Source: an uncultured Oscillospiraceae bacterium (lineage in GTDB: Bacteria; Bacillota; Clostridia; Oscillospirales; Oscillospiraceae). From it: a DNA stretch of 64,000 nucleotides. This document shows, piece by piece, positions 53,577 to 61,105 of the stretch. The stretch covers positions 124,001 to 188,000 of the forward strand of contig CANQVO010000004.1 in NCBI GenBank assembly GCA_947627325.1, read 5' to 3'. Numbering within the stretch: position 1 is the stretch's first letter; every line of letters starts with the position of its first letter. Under the pieces are notes generated by a model, which saw only the letters and a program-made list of their open reading frames with translations, did no database searches and was not told the DNA's origin. Both the position numbers and the translations under genes were made by a program.

Positions 53577-54191
53577 TCAGGTCTCCCGTTCCACGATGGC
53601 GCGGATGGCCCGGGCCGCGTCCCGGGCCTCCTGGGCCAGGTCGGCGTAGAGCTCCCCCAGGGCCGCCTCCCCGCCGGCCACGGCCAGGGTCTCCAGCCGC
53701 CCGGCCAGCCGCCCCTCGGCCAGATACCGCTCCCGCAGGGCGGGGAAAAAGCCCTCGGGCGGGTTCACCGGGGTGACCTCCCGGGGCCAGTAGCGCACGC
53801 CGGTGCGGAGAAAGTAGGCGGCGGAGAGCCGCTTGGCCTGGCGGAGCTTTTGCCGGTAGAGCTCCTGGAGCTCCCCCACCGACCGCCGGGTCCGCCGGGC
53901 CAGGTCCCGGTAGACCGAGCCATCGGTCAGGTAGACCAGCACCAGCTCCTGGAGCCGCCGGTCCCCGGGGTTTTCCACTGGCGGCGCCTCCACAGGCGAC
54001 GTCTCCGGCGCTTGGGGGGCCGGCGACTTCCCGCCCGGCGCTTGGGGGGCCGGCGACCGCCCCTCCGGCGGCGCCGGCTCGATCACCGGGCTGCCCTGGG
54101 GGGCGACCCGGCGCCACACCTGGTCAAAGACCTCCCGGTCCAGCCCCATCAGCCCGCCCTCCGGGATCTCCCGCACGTCACGCTCATCCAT
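53577..54191 (-). CDS. Hypothetical protein with Pro-rich linker and helical C-terminus
   Basis: A 204-aa soluble protein. The N-terminal 35 residues (EIPEGGLMGLDREVFDQVWR) are followed by a Pro/Ala/Glu linker with repeated SPAPQAP (about 45-75), then an all-helical region: RRLQELVLVYLTDGSVYRDL, LQELYRQKLRQAKRLSAAYFL, and a C-terminal helix EARDAARAIRAIVERE. I recognise no family. AAGGAGGAC precedes the ATG, and codon use is native. It lies 67 bp after the lipid kinase on the same strand and is probably co-transcribed. Confidence 0.65.
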   Translation of the reverse strand: MDERDVREIPEGGLMGLDREVFDQVWRRVAPQGSPVIEPAPPEGRSPAPQAPGGKSPAPQAPETSPVEAPPVENPGDRRLQELVLVYLTDGSVYRDLARRTRRSVGELQELYRQKLRQAKRLSAAYFLRTGVRYWPREVTPVNPPEGFFPALRERYLAEGRLAGRLETLAVAGGEAALGELYADLAQEARDAARAIRAIVERET

Positions 54192-54258
54192 ACAGCGCGT
54201 CCTCCTTCCGTGGGATGGTTTTCTCTCCATCCTATGGAAGAAGGACGAAATGGGTGCG

Positions 54259-55155
54259 CTATTCCCCCTTGTGGTAGCAGAGGTCCAGGGCCTTTTCCAC
54301 CGTCTCCACCCGGACCTCCCGGTGGCTGCCCCCGAACTCCCCGTCCAGGGTCCAGGCCACCTCCTCCTGGCTTGTGATGTGGAGGGTGCTGGTGTGGAAG
54401 CCGATGACCAGCCCATCCTCGCCGGGGCTCTGGGTGATGACCGCCTTGAGGATGGCCTGGAGCTCCAACGGGGTCTTGGGCGGGCGGACCAGGATCGCCT
54501 CGAACTGCCCGTCGTCCAGCTTGACCTCCTCGGCGGGCCAGCCCTGAAAGCCGCCCACGGAGCGGGTGTTGCCCACCATGCCGAAGATAAAATCCCCCTC
54601 CAGCGTCCCCCCGTCGTGCTCCACCGTCATGCGGTAGCTGTGGATGTTGCCCAGCTGTCCGATGCCCTCCAGCACGTAGGCCAGGTGGCCGAAGAGGTTT
54701 TTGAAGGGCTGGGGGGTGTCGTAGCTGACGTTGGTAAAGGCGCCGAAGGCGGCCACGTAGACAAAGCTGTCCCCGTTGAAGCGGCCCATGTCGCAGGCCA
54801 TGATATCCTCCCCCGCCGCCACCTGGGCGGCCCGGGCCATGTCCCGGGGCAGGTCCAGGTTTTTGGAGAAGTCGTTGGTGGTGCCCGCGGGGATGTAGCC
54901 CAGCACCGGGGGCTCTTCCATCTCCATCAGCGCCGCCACCACCTCGTGGAGGGTGCCGTCCCCGCCACAGCAGACGATGCGGGCGTAGTCGCGGCCGACG
55001 GCCCGGACCAGCTGGGTGGCGTCCCCGGCGGCCCGGGTGGGATAGGCGGTGGGCAGATACCCGCTCTCCACAAAGGCGCTCAAAATTTCCGCCAGCCGGG
55101 TCTTGACCTTGCCCTGGCCGGCGCGGGGATTGTAGACGAACAGAAGGTCGTTCAT
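54259..55155 (-). CDS. Diacylglycerol/lipid kinase (DagK/YegS family)
   Basis: A 298-aa cytoplasmic lipid kinase. FVYNPRAGQGK at the start, the nucleotide-binding CCGGDGTLHEVVAAL (near residue 65-79), GYIPAGTTNDFSKNLDLP and the metal-site region EGDFIFGMVGNTRSVGGF. The family phosphorylates diacylglycerol or related lipids, recycling it into phospholipid synthesis; DgkB is the Gram-positive example. The exact substrate is not determined by sequence. Own promoter TTGAAA-17-TACAAT at 55184-55212. Confidence 0.87.
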   Translation of the reverse strand: MNDLLFVYNPRAGQGKVKTRLAEILSAFVESGYLPTAYPTRAAGDATQLVRAVGRDYARIVCCGGDGTLHEVVAALMEMEEPPVLGYIPAGTTNDFSKNLDLPRDMARAAQVAAGEDIMACDMGRFNGDSFVYVAAFGAFTNVSYDTPQPFKNLFGHLAYVLEGIGQLGNIHSYRMTVEHDGGTLEGDFIFGMVGNTRSVGGFQGWPAEEVKLDDGQFEAILVRPPKTPLELQAILKAVITQSPGEDGLVIGFHTSTLHITSQEEVAWTLDGEFGGSHREVRVETVEKALDLCYHKGE

Positions 55156-55183
55156 AGGCGGCGCGCCCCCTCTCTTTGGGGTG

Positions 55184-55212
55184 ATTGTAGCACGTTTTCC
55201 CCGGCTTTTCAA
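55184..55212 (-). promoter_or_regulatory. Sigma-A promoter of the lipid kinase gene
   Basis: Minus strand: TTGAAA, 17 bp, TACAAT (55184-55189). Confidence 0.7.
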
Positions 55213-55242
55213 TGGCCGGGCCGTCTTTTCCCGGGAAAGGTG

Positions 55243-55271
55243 TGGACAAGGGCGGGGGAGACAGATATAAT
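55243..55271 (+). promoter_or_regulatory. Sigma-A promoter of galE-galM
   Basis: TGGACA, 17 bp, TATAAT (55266-55271), 40 bp before the ATG. Confidence 0.75.
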
Positions 55272-55310
55272 AGTGGTATCAGATATTTTTCAAAAGGGAG
55301 GTCCTGGCAG

Positions 55311-56303
55311 ATGAAAACCATTCTGGTGGCCGGCGGGGCCGGCTATATCGGCAGCCACATGACGGCGCTGCTGGTGGAAAAGGGCTTTCAGGTGGTGGTG
55401 GCGGACAACCTGTCCACCGGCCACCGGCAGGCGGTGAAGGGGGGCGCGGCGCTCCGGGTGGGGGACGTGCGGGACGCGGCCTTCCTGGACCGGGTCTTCT
55501 CCGAGTTCGCCATCGATGCCGTGGTCAACTTCGCCGCCTTCTCCCTGGTGGGGGAGAGCGTCACCGACCCCCTGAAGTACTACGGCAACAACGTGGGCGG
55601 GGCGGTGAGTATGCTCACGGCCATGAAGGACCACGGGGTGGACAAGATCGTCTTCTCCTCCACCGCCGCCACCTATGGCGAGCCGGAAAAACAGCCCATC
55701 GAGGAGACCGACCGCACCGACCCCACCAACCCCTACGGCGGCTCCAAGCTGGCCATCGAAGGGCTCCTGAAGTGGTGCGACCGGGCCTACGGCATCCGCT
55801 ACGCCGCCCTGCGCTACTTCAACGCCGCCGGGGCCAACGGGGAGGCGGACATCGGCGAGGACCACCACCCGGAGACCCACCTGATCCCCATCGTCCTCCA
55901 GTGCGCCCTGGGCAAGCGGGAGCGCGTGGGCATCTACGGCGACGACTACCCCACCCCCGACGGCACCTGCGTGCGGGACTACATCCACGTCCGGGACCTG
56001 GCCGCCGCCCACCTGCTGGCCCTGGAGTACCTGGACCGGGGCGGCCAGAGCGGGGCCTTTAACCTGGGCAGTGGGGACGGCTTCTCTGTGAAAGAGATCA
56101 TCGACACCGCCCGCCAGGTCACCGGCAAGCCCATCCCCGCCGTGACCGAGCCCCGGCGGGCGGGGGACCCGTCGGTGCTCATCGCCTCCAACGCCAAGGC
56201 CCGGGAGGTGCTGGGCTGGGCCCCGGAGCGGGGTCTGGAGACCATCATCGCCGATGCCTGGGCCTGGCACAGCGGCCACCCGGACGGCTATGGGGAGGGT
56301 TGA
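55311..56303 (+). CDS. galE: UDP-glucose 4-epimerase
   Basis: A 330-aa extended SDR. NAD-binding GGAGYIGSH (7-15), substrate strip [11 protein letters not shown], catalytic Tyr142 and Lys146 (YGGSK), then [25 protein letters not shown] and [18 protein letters not shown], both hallmarks of GalE. It interconverts UDP-glucose and UDP-galactose in the Leloir pathway and supplies UDP-Gal for polymers. ATG 55311 is behind AAAAGGGAGG. galM follows after three bases. Confidence 0.95.
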   Translation: MKTILVAGGAGYIGSHMTALLVEKGFQVVVADNLSTGHRQAVKGGAALRVGDVRDAAFLDRVFSEFAIDAVVNFAAFSLVGESVTDPLKYYGNNVGGAVSMLTAMKDHGVDKIVFSSTAATYGEPEKQPIEETDRTDPTNPYGGSKLAIEGLLKWCDRAYGIRYAALRYFNAAGANGEADIGEDHHPETHLIPIVLQCALGKRERVGIYGDDYPTPDGTCVRDYIHVRDLAAAHLLALEYLDRGGQSGAFNLGSGDGFSVKEIIDTARQVTGKPIPAVTEPRRAGDPSVLIASNAKAREVLGWAPERGLETIIADAWAWHSGHPDGYGEG

Positions 56304-56306
56304 GAA

Positions 56307-57311
56307 ATGGTAGAGCGGGTAGAACTGAAAAGCGGCTTCTGCTGGCGCGTCCGGGAGGGCCGGACCTATGTGGACATCGTCCCCTACGGCGCGTCCCTCC
56401 GCTCCATCGTGGTGCCCGACCGGGACGGCGTCCTCCGGGACGTGTGCCTGGGCTACGACGGCGCGCTGGACTACGCCACCCAGGGCGGCTGCCTGGGGGC
56501 CGTCGTGGGCCGGTACGCCAACCGCATCTCCGGCGCGGCCTTCACCCTGAACGGCCGGACCTACCGCCTCTTCAACAACGAAGGGCCCAACACCTGCCAC
56601 GGCGGGGGCTTTGGCTTCCACAAGCGCTGGTGGCACGCCCAGCCCGCGGGGGAGAACGCCCTGGTCTGCCGCCTGGACTCCCCTGACGGGGACGAGGGCT
56701 TTCCCGGCCGCCTGGTGCTGGAGGTCACCTACACCTGGCAGGGCGGGGCCCTGACCATCGACTACCGGGCCCACAGCGACGCGGACACCGTCCTCAACCT
56801 GACCAACCACGTCTACTTCAACCTGGCCGGCCAGGACGGCGGGGAGGTGGGGGACCACGTCCTCACCCTCCGGGCCGGGCAGATCACCCCCATCGGCATG
56901 GATAAGATGGTCACCGGCGCCCGCGCGGACGTGGCCGGCACCCCCTTCGACTTCCGCCAGGGCGCGACCCTGGGGGAGCGGTGGGACGCGCCCCAGCTGG
57001 CCCCCGCCAAGGGCTTTGACCACAACTACTGCCTGGACGGCGGCGACGGGCCCGACGCCGTCCTCACCTGCCCCCGGACGGGGATCTCCCTGGAGACCTT
57101 TACCGACCAGCCCGGGTGCCAGGTGTACAGCGCCGGGGGCCTGTCCCCCCGCCCGGGGAAGGAGGGCGCGCAATACGGCCCCTTCCACGGCCTGTGTTTG
57201 GAGACGCAGAACTTCCCCAACGCCGTCAACACCCCCGCCTTCCCCTCCCCGGTCCTGCGGGCGGGAGAGGAGTGGAAAAGCCGCACAGTCTACCGCTTCA
57301 CGACGGAATGA
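56307..57311 (+). CDS. galM: Aldose 1-epimerase (mutarotase)
   Basis: A 334-aa GalM. Motifs: YGASLRSIVVPDRDG, GAVVGRYANRISGAAF, NNEGPNTCHGGGFGFHKR (catalytic histidine in CHGG), NLTNHVYFNLAG (second histidine), FDHNYCLDG and YSAGGLSPRPGKEGAQYGPFHGLCLETQ (catalytic glutamate). It converts beta- to alpha-galactose or glucose before phosphorylation. It shares the galE promoter; GGGAGG lies before the ATG. galK and galT are not in the window. Confidence 0.94.
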   Translation: MVERVELKSGFCWRVREGRTYVDIVPYGASLRSIVVPDRDGVLRDVCLGYDGALDYATQGGCLGAVVGRYANRISGAAFTLNGRTYRLFNNEGPNTCHGGGFGFHKRWWHAQPAGENALVCRLDSPDGDEGFPGRLVLEVTYTWQGGALTIDYRAHSDADTVLNLTNHVYFNLAGQDGGEVGDHVLTLRAGQITPIGMDKMVTGARADVAGTPFDFRQGATLGERWDAPQLAPAKGFDHNYCLDGGDGPDAVLTCPRTGISLETFTDQPGCQVYSAGGLSPRPGKEGAQYGPFHGLCLETQNFPNAVNTPAFPSPVLRAGEEWKSRTVYRFTTE

Positions 57312-57315
57312 TTGT

Positions 57316-57344
57316 CAAAGGAGGGGCCAATGGCCCCTCCTTTG
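57316..57344 (+). terminator. Hairpin after galM
   Basis: CAAAGGAGGGGCC-AAT-GGCCCCTCCTTTG, 13-bp perfect stem, then ATATTTT. Confidence 0.7.
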
Positions 57345-57376
57345 ATATTTTGCGGCCCGCCGCAGCGCGCGAAGAC

Positions 57377-57416
57377 AAAAGCCCCCCGGAGGACAAGGGC
57401 CTCCGGGGGGCTTTTT
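57377..57416. terminator. Bidirectional terminator, galM and the DtxR gene
   Basis: AAAGCCCCCCGGAGG...CCTCCGGGGGGCTTTTT, 12-15 bp stem. Confidence 0.8.
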
Positions 57417-57431
57417 CACTCGTTGGGCGGG

Positions 57432-57803
57432 TCAGTTCAGGCTGCCTTTGGCGTGGGCCAGGAGTTTTTCAAAGGTCTCGTCGGACAGGTCGTGCTCCAC
57501 CTTGCAGGCGTCCCGCTCCGCCACCGCCGGGTCCACCCCCAGGCGGACGAAGAAGTCCTTGAGGGTGCGGTGCCGCTCCCAGGTACGCATGGCCACCTCC
57601 CGGCCCGCGTCGGTCAGGGCGATGACGCCCCCCTCGTCCACCCGGATGTGGCCGCTCTCCCGGAGCTTTTTCATGGCCACGCTGACGCTGGGCTTGGAGT
57701 AGCCCAACTCCGCCGCCACGTCGATGCTCCGCACGTGCTTGCCCTGCTCCTGGAGTTTTAAGATAGATTCCAAATAATCCTCTCCCGACTGGTAAATGGG
57801 CAC
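57432..57803 (-). CDS. DtxR/MntR-family metal-dependent repressor
   Basis: A 123-aa regulator: winged HTH (YQSGEDYLESILKLQE, VRSIDVAAELGYSKPSVSVAMKKL) and metal-sensing dimerisation domain (RHRTLKDFFVRLGVDP, DACKVEHDLSDETFEKL, with Glu/His/Cys ligand positions). It lacks the SH3 domain, as in MntR-type short members. It is divergent from feoA and the operator-like repeats at 57927 and 57963, so iron is the likely metal. GTG 57803 is taken as start with AAGGGGGG upstream; a longer frame from 57857 is possible. Confidence 0.87.
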   Translation of the reverse strand: MPIYQSGEDYLESILKLQEQGKHVRSIDVAAELGYSKPSVSVAMKKLRESGHIRVDEGGVIALTDAGREVAMRTWERHRTLKDFFVRLGVDPAVAERDACKVEHDLSDETFEKLLAHAKGSLN

Positions 57804-57887
57804 CTCCAGCCCCCCTTTCCCCAGGTTCTCTTTACAGAGTAGCACAAGCCGCCCCAAAGGGCAAGGAAAAATTTTTTGGAAAAGGGG

Positions 57888-57916
57888 TTGACAAACCGGG
57901 GGAGTTTGTTTATACT
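57888..57916 (+). promoter_or_regulatory. Sigma-A promoter of the feo operon
   Basis: TTGACA, 17 bp, TATACT (57911-57916). Confidence 0.85.
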
Positions 57917-57926
57917 AACTTCGCTT

Positions 57927-57946
57927 GGGTTAGCTACTGCTAACCC
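57927..57946. promoter_or_regulatory. DtxR-type operator 1
   Basis: GGGTTAGC-TACT-GCTAACCC, a perfect 8+4+8 palindrome just after the -10 box, resembling TTAGG/CCTAA iron-regulator boxes. Confidence 0.7.
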
Positions 57947-57962
57947 TTTTCACCGCCGTCTG

Positions 57963-57978
57963 GTTAGTCATATCTAAC
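57963..57978. promoter_or_regulatory. DtxR-type operator 2
   Basis: GTTAG-TCATAT-CTAAC inverted repeat in the feoA leader. Confidence 0.6.
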
Positions 57979-57994
57979 GAAGGGAGGGAGCGCC

Positions 57995-58210
57995 ATGCCC
58001 TTATCCATGTTGTCCCCCGGGGAGTCTGGGACCATCCGCAAGATCTCCGGCCGGGACGAGGTGCGCGCCCACCTGGCGGAGCTGGGCTTCGTGGTGGACG
58101 CGGTGGTCACCGTGGTCAGCGCCCTGGGGGGGAACCTGATCCTCCAGGTGAAGGACAGCCGGGTGGCCCTGGACCAGCAGATGGCAAACCGTATTCTGAT
58201 ATCTGTATAA
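57995..58210 (+). CDS. feoA: FeoA ferrous-iron transport accessory protein (first copy)
   Basis: A 71-aa SH3-like beta-barrel: LSPGESGTIRKISG, AHLAELGFVVDAVVTVVS, ILQVKDSRVALDQQMANRI(L). FeoA binds the cytoplasmic side of FeoB and tunes iron(II) uptake. ATG is behind GAAGGGAGGG. The loop GFVVDA replaces the more usual GLxPGA, and it is the more divergent of the two copies. Operator sites 1 and 2 lie just upstream. Confidence 0.88.
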   Translation: MPLSMLSPGESGTIRKISGRDEVRAHLAELGFVVDAVVTVVSALGGNLILQVKDSRVALDQQMANRILISV

Positions 58211-58223
58211 AGGAGGAGAGAGG

Positions 58224-58445
58224 ATGAAAACGCTGAAAGACGTGAAGGTGGGGCAGACCGCCACCGTGGTCAGGCTCCACGGGGAGGGCGCGGTGAAGCG
58301 GCGGATCATGGACATGGGCATCACCCGGGGCACCGAGCTCTTTGTCCGCAAGGTGGCCCCCCTGGGCGACCCCATGGAACTGAACGTCCGGGGCTACGAG
58401 CTCTCCGTCCGCAAGGCGGACGCGGAGATGATCGAGGTGGAGTAA
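58224..58445 (+). CDS. feoA: FeoA ferrous-iron transport accessory protein (second copy)
   Basis: A 73-aa FeoA: LKDVKVGQTATVVRL, AVKRRIMDMGITRGTELFVRKVAPLGDPMELNVRGYELSVRK, the standard family pattern including GDPMEL and RGYELSVR. It lies 13 bp after the first copy, behind AGGAGGAGAGG. Tandem feoA genes before feoB are common in Clostridia and may form a hetero-complex on the FeoB GTPase domain. Confidence 0.93.
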   Translation: MKTLKDVKVGQTATVVRLHGEGAVKRRIMDMGITRGTELFVRKVAPLGDPMELNVRGYELSVRKADAEMIEVE

Positions 58446-58462
58446 AAAAATTTGACCATAGG

Positions 58463-58476
58463 TTAGTTAGAACTAA
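58463..58476. promoter_or_regulatory. DtxR-type operator 3, before feoB
   Basis: TTAGTT-AG-AACTAA inverted repeat between feoA2 and feoB, 19 bp before the feoB start; a TTGACC nearby hints at an internal promoter. Confidence 0.5.
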
Positions 58477-58494
58477 TCAAAGGAGGTTACAGCA

Positions 58495-60882
58495 TTGGCA
58501 GACTTGAAGATCGCCCTGGCGGGCAACCCCAACTGCGGGAAGACCACGCTGTTCAACGCCCTGACCGGCTCCAACCAGTATGTGGGCAACTGGCCGGGGG
58601 TGACGGTGGAGAAGAAGGAGGGGACCCTGAAGGGTCACAAGGACGTGACCATCCAGGACCTGCCCGGCATCTACTCCCTGTCCCCCTACACCCTGGAGGA
58701 GGTGGTGGCCCGGGATTACTTAGTGAAGGAGCGCCCGGACGCCATTCTCAACATCGTAGACGGCACCAACATCGAGCGCAACCTCTACCTGACCACCCAG
58801 CTCATCGAGCTGGGCCTGCCGGTGGTGGTGGCGGTGAACATGATCGACCTGGTGCGGAAGAACGGGGACAAGATCGACCTGGACCGCCTGGGCGCCGCCC
58901 TGGGCTGCCCGGTGGTGGAGATCTCCGCACTGAAGGGGGAAGGGGGCATGGCCGCCGCGGAAAAGGCGGTGGAGCTGGCCCGGAGCCACCGGGCCGGGGA
59001 GTTGCCCCACGTGTTCACCGGCAGTGTGGAGCACGCCCTGGCCCACATCGAGGAGTCCATCCAGACCGCCGTCCCCCAGGGGTATCTGCGCTGGTACGCC
59101 ATCAAGGTCTTTGAGCGGGACGAGAAGGTGCTGGCCGACCTGGCCCTGGACGGCGACCTGCTGGCCCACCTGGAGGACCACATCGCCGACTGCGAGGCGG
59201 AGCTGGACGATGACGCGGAGAGCATCATCACCAACCAGCGCTACGCCTACATCGCCTCCCTCATGTCCAAAGCGGTGAAGAAGGGGAAGGCCAAGGGGTC
59301 GTTGAGCCTCTCGGACAAGATCGACCGGGTGGTGACCAACCGGGTGCTGGCCCTGCCCATCTTCGTGGTGGTCATGTTCCTGGTGTACGCCCTGGCCATG
59401 GGCAGCTGGACGGTGTCCATCGGCACGCACCTCACCGACTGGGCCAACGACGGCCTGTTCGGCGACGGCTGGTTCGTCCCCTTCACCGCCGATGCGGACG
59501 CCTGGGAGGAGGACTCCGGCGCCTTTGAGGAGGCCCAGGCGGTCATCGAGGCCTACGAGGCCGGGGAGAGCGAGGTCTACTTCTACGACGACGAGACCGG
59601 CGACACCGAGACGGTGGCCGTCACCCCGGCGCTCTACCAGGCGTCCCTGACGGTGCCCGAGCCCGACCCCCACGACTACGGCGTGTGGGTCCCCGGCATC
59701 CCGGTGCTGGTGGAGCGGGGGCTGAACGCCATCCACTGTAATGAAGTGGTCGCCTCCCTGGTGCTGGACGGCGTCATCGGCGGCGTGGGCGCGGTGCTGG
59801 GCTTTGTGCCCCAGATGCTGGTGCTGTTCCTCCTGCTGGCGATTTTGGAGGACGTGGGCTATATGTCCCGCATCGCCTTTATCATGGACCGCATCTTCCG
59901 GCGCTTCGGCCTGTCCGGCAAATCCTTCATCCCCATGCTGGTAGCCACCGGCTGCGGCGTGCCCGGGCTGATGGCCTCCCGGACCATCGAGCAGGACCGG
60001 GACCGTAAGATGACCCTGATGACCACCACCTTCATGCCCTGCGGGGCCAAGGCCCCCATCATCGCCCTGTTCGCCGGGGCGCTGTTCGGCCACTCCCCCT
60101 GGGTGGCGGCCTCCGCCTACTTCATCGGCATCGCCGCCATCATCCTCTCCGGCATCATGCTGAAAAAGTTCAAAGCCTTCGCCGGGGAGCCCGCCCCCTT
60201 CGTTATGGAATTGCCCGCCTACCACCTGCCCAGCGCCGGGAACGTCCTGCGGGCCACCTGGGAGCGGGGCTGGTCCTTCATCAAGCGGGCCGGCACCGTC
60301 ATCCTGGTCTCCGCCATCCTGCTGTGGTTCCTCCAGAGCTTTGGCTTCACCCAGGGCGGCTTTGGCATGGTGGAGGACAGCGACGCGTCTCTGCTGGCCG
60401 CCATCGGCGGGGCGGTCTGCTGGATCTTCGCCCCCCTGGGCTTTGGCAACTGGCAGGCCACCGTGGCTACCATCACCGGCCTCATCGCCAAGGAGGAGGT
60501 GGTGGGCACCATGGGCGTGCTCTACCCGGGCAACCTGAGCGCCCAGATGGCCCTGGCCTTCACCGGCCTGACCGCCTACTCCTTTATGATCTTCAACCTC
60601 CTGTGCGCCCCCTGCTTCGCCGCCATCGGCGCCATCAAGCGGGAGATGAACAACGTGAAGTGGACCCTGGGGGCGGTGGGGTATATGTGCGCCTTCGCCT
60701 ACGTGATCTCCCTGATCGTCTACCAGTTGGGCGGACTGTTCACCGGGGCGGTGCCCTTCAACTTCTTCACCGTGGTAGCCGTCGCGGCGGTGGCGGGGCT
60801 TGTCTACCTCCTGGTCCGCAAGGGAGCCAAGGTAGATCACACCACCGCCGGCCTCTCCAGCGTGGCCGCCGCCGGAAAGTGA
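58495..60882 (+). CDS. feoB: Ferrous iron transporter FeoB
   Basis: A 795-aa iron(II) transporter. N-terminal G domain: G1 GNPNCGKTT (10-18), G2 around NWPGVTVEKKEG, G3 DLPGIYSL, G4 NMID, G5 SALKG; helical GDI domain to about 270; membrane channel with two Gate regions (GFVPQMLVLFLLLAILEDVGYMSR with ATGCGVPGLMASRT, and LGFGNWQATVATITGLIAKEEVVGT). An acidic extracellular insert (about 330-400, rich in Asp/Glu) follows TM1. TTG 58495 is the start behind AAAGGAGG. It shares DtxR control with feoA. Confidence 0.96.
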   Translation: MADLKIALAGNPNCGKTTLFNALTGSNQYVGNWPGVTVEKKEGTLKGHKDVTIQDLPGIYSLSPYTLEEVVARDYLVKERPDAILNIVDGTNIERNLYLTTQLIELGLPVVVAVNMIDLVRKNGDKIDLDRLGAALGCPVVEISALKGEGGMAAAEKAVELARSHRAGELPHVFTGSVEHALAHIEESIQTAVPQGYLRWYAIKVFERDEKVLADLALDGDLLAHLEDHIADCEAELDDDAESIITNQRYAYIASLMSKAVKKGKAKGSLSLSDKIDRVVTNRVLALPIFVVVMFLVYALAMGSWTVSIGTHLTDWANDGLFGDGWFVPFTADADAWEEDSGAFEEAQAVIEAYEAGESEVYFYDDETGDTETVAVTPALYQASLTVPEPDPHDYGVWVPGIPVLVERGLNAIHCNEVVASLVLDGVIGGVGAVLGFVPQMLVLFLLLAILEDVGYMSRIAFIMDRIFRRFGLSGKSFIPMLVATGCGVPGLMASRTIEQDRDRKMTLMTTTFMPCGAKAPIIALFAGALFGHSPWVAASAYFIGIAAIILSGIMLKKFKAFAGEPAPFVMELPAYHLPSAGNVLRATWERGWSFIKRAGTVILVSAILLWFLQSFGFTQGGFGMVEDSDASLLAAIGGAVCWIFAPLGFGNWQATVATITGLIAKEEVVGTMGVLYPGNLSAQMALAFTGLTAYSFMIFNLLCAPCFAAIGAIKREMNNVKWTLGAVGYMCAFAYVISLIVYQLGGLFTGAVPFNFFTVVAVAAVAGLVYLLVRKGAKVDHTTAGLSSVAAAGK

Positions 60883-60892
60883 GGCGGGGGAC

Positions 60893-61027
60893 ATGGGCAC
60901 CGCTGTCGTATTGCTGATCCTGGCCGCCCTGGCCGCCGTTGCGGTCCGCTCGGTCTGGAAAAACCACAAGTCCGGCAAGTCCTGCTCCTGCGGCGGGGAC
61001 TGCCCCCACTGCAAGGGCTGTCACTAA
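60893..61027 (+). CDS. FeoB-associated Cys-rich membrane protein
   Basis: A 44-aa peptide too short for most gene finders: one hydrophobic helix (VVLLILAALAAVAV, 5-18), a basic stretch SVWKNHKSGK and a cysteine-rich tail with five Cys and two His (CSCGGDCPHCKGCH). Such proteins follow feoB in many Firmicutes and are thought to bind or deliver iron at the membrane. It begins ten bases after the feoB stop, with GAGGCGGGGG upstream. Confidence 0.85.
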   Translation: MGTAVVLLILAALAAVAVRSVWKNHKSGKSCSCGGDCPHCKGCH

Positions 61028-61054
61028 GTCCGTCTCTGACCGTCACACACACAA

Positions 61055-61105
61055 GGCAAGGCCCGCCTCTCTTTATGAGAGGCGGGCCTTGCCGCTTTTG
61101 TTTTT
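61055..61105 (+). terminator. Terminator of the feo operon
   Basis: GGCAAGGCCCGCCTCTC-TTTAT-GAGAGGCGGGCCTTGCC, 17-bp perfect stem, followed by a T-rich tail. Read on the minus strand it can also serve an opposing transcript. Confidence 0.88.
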
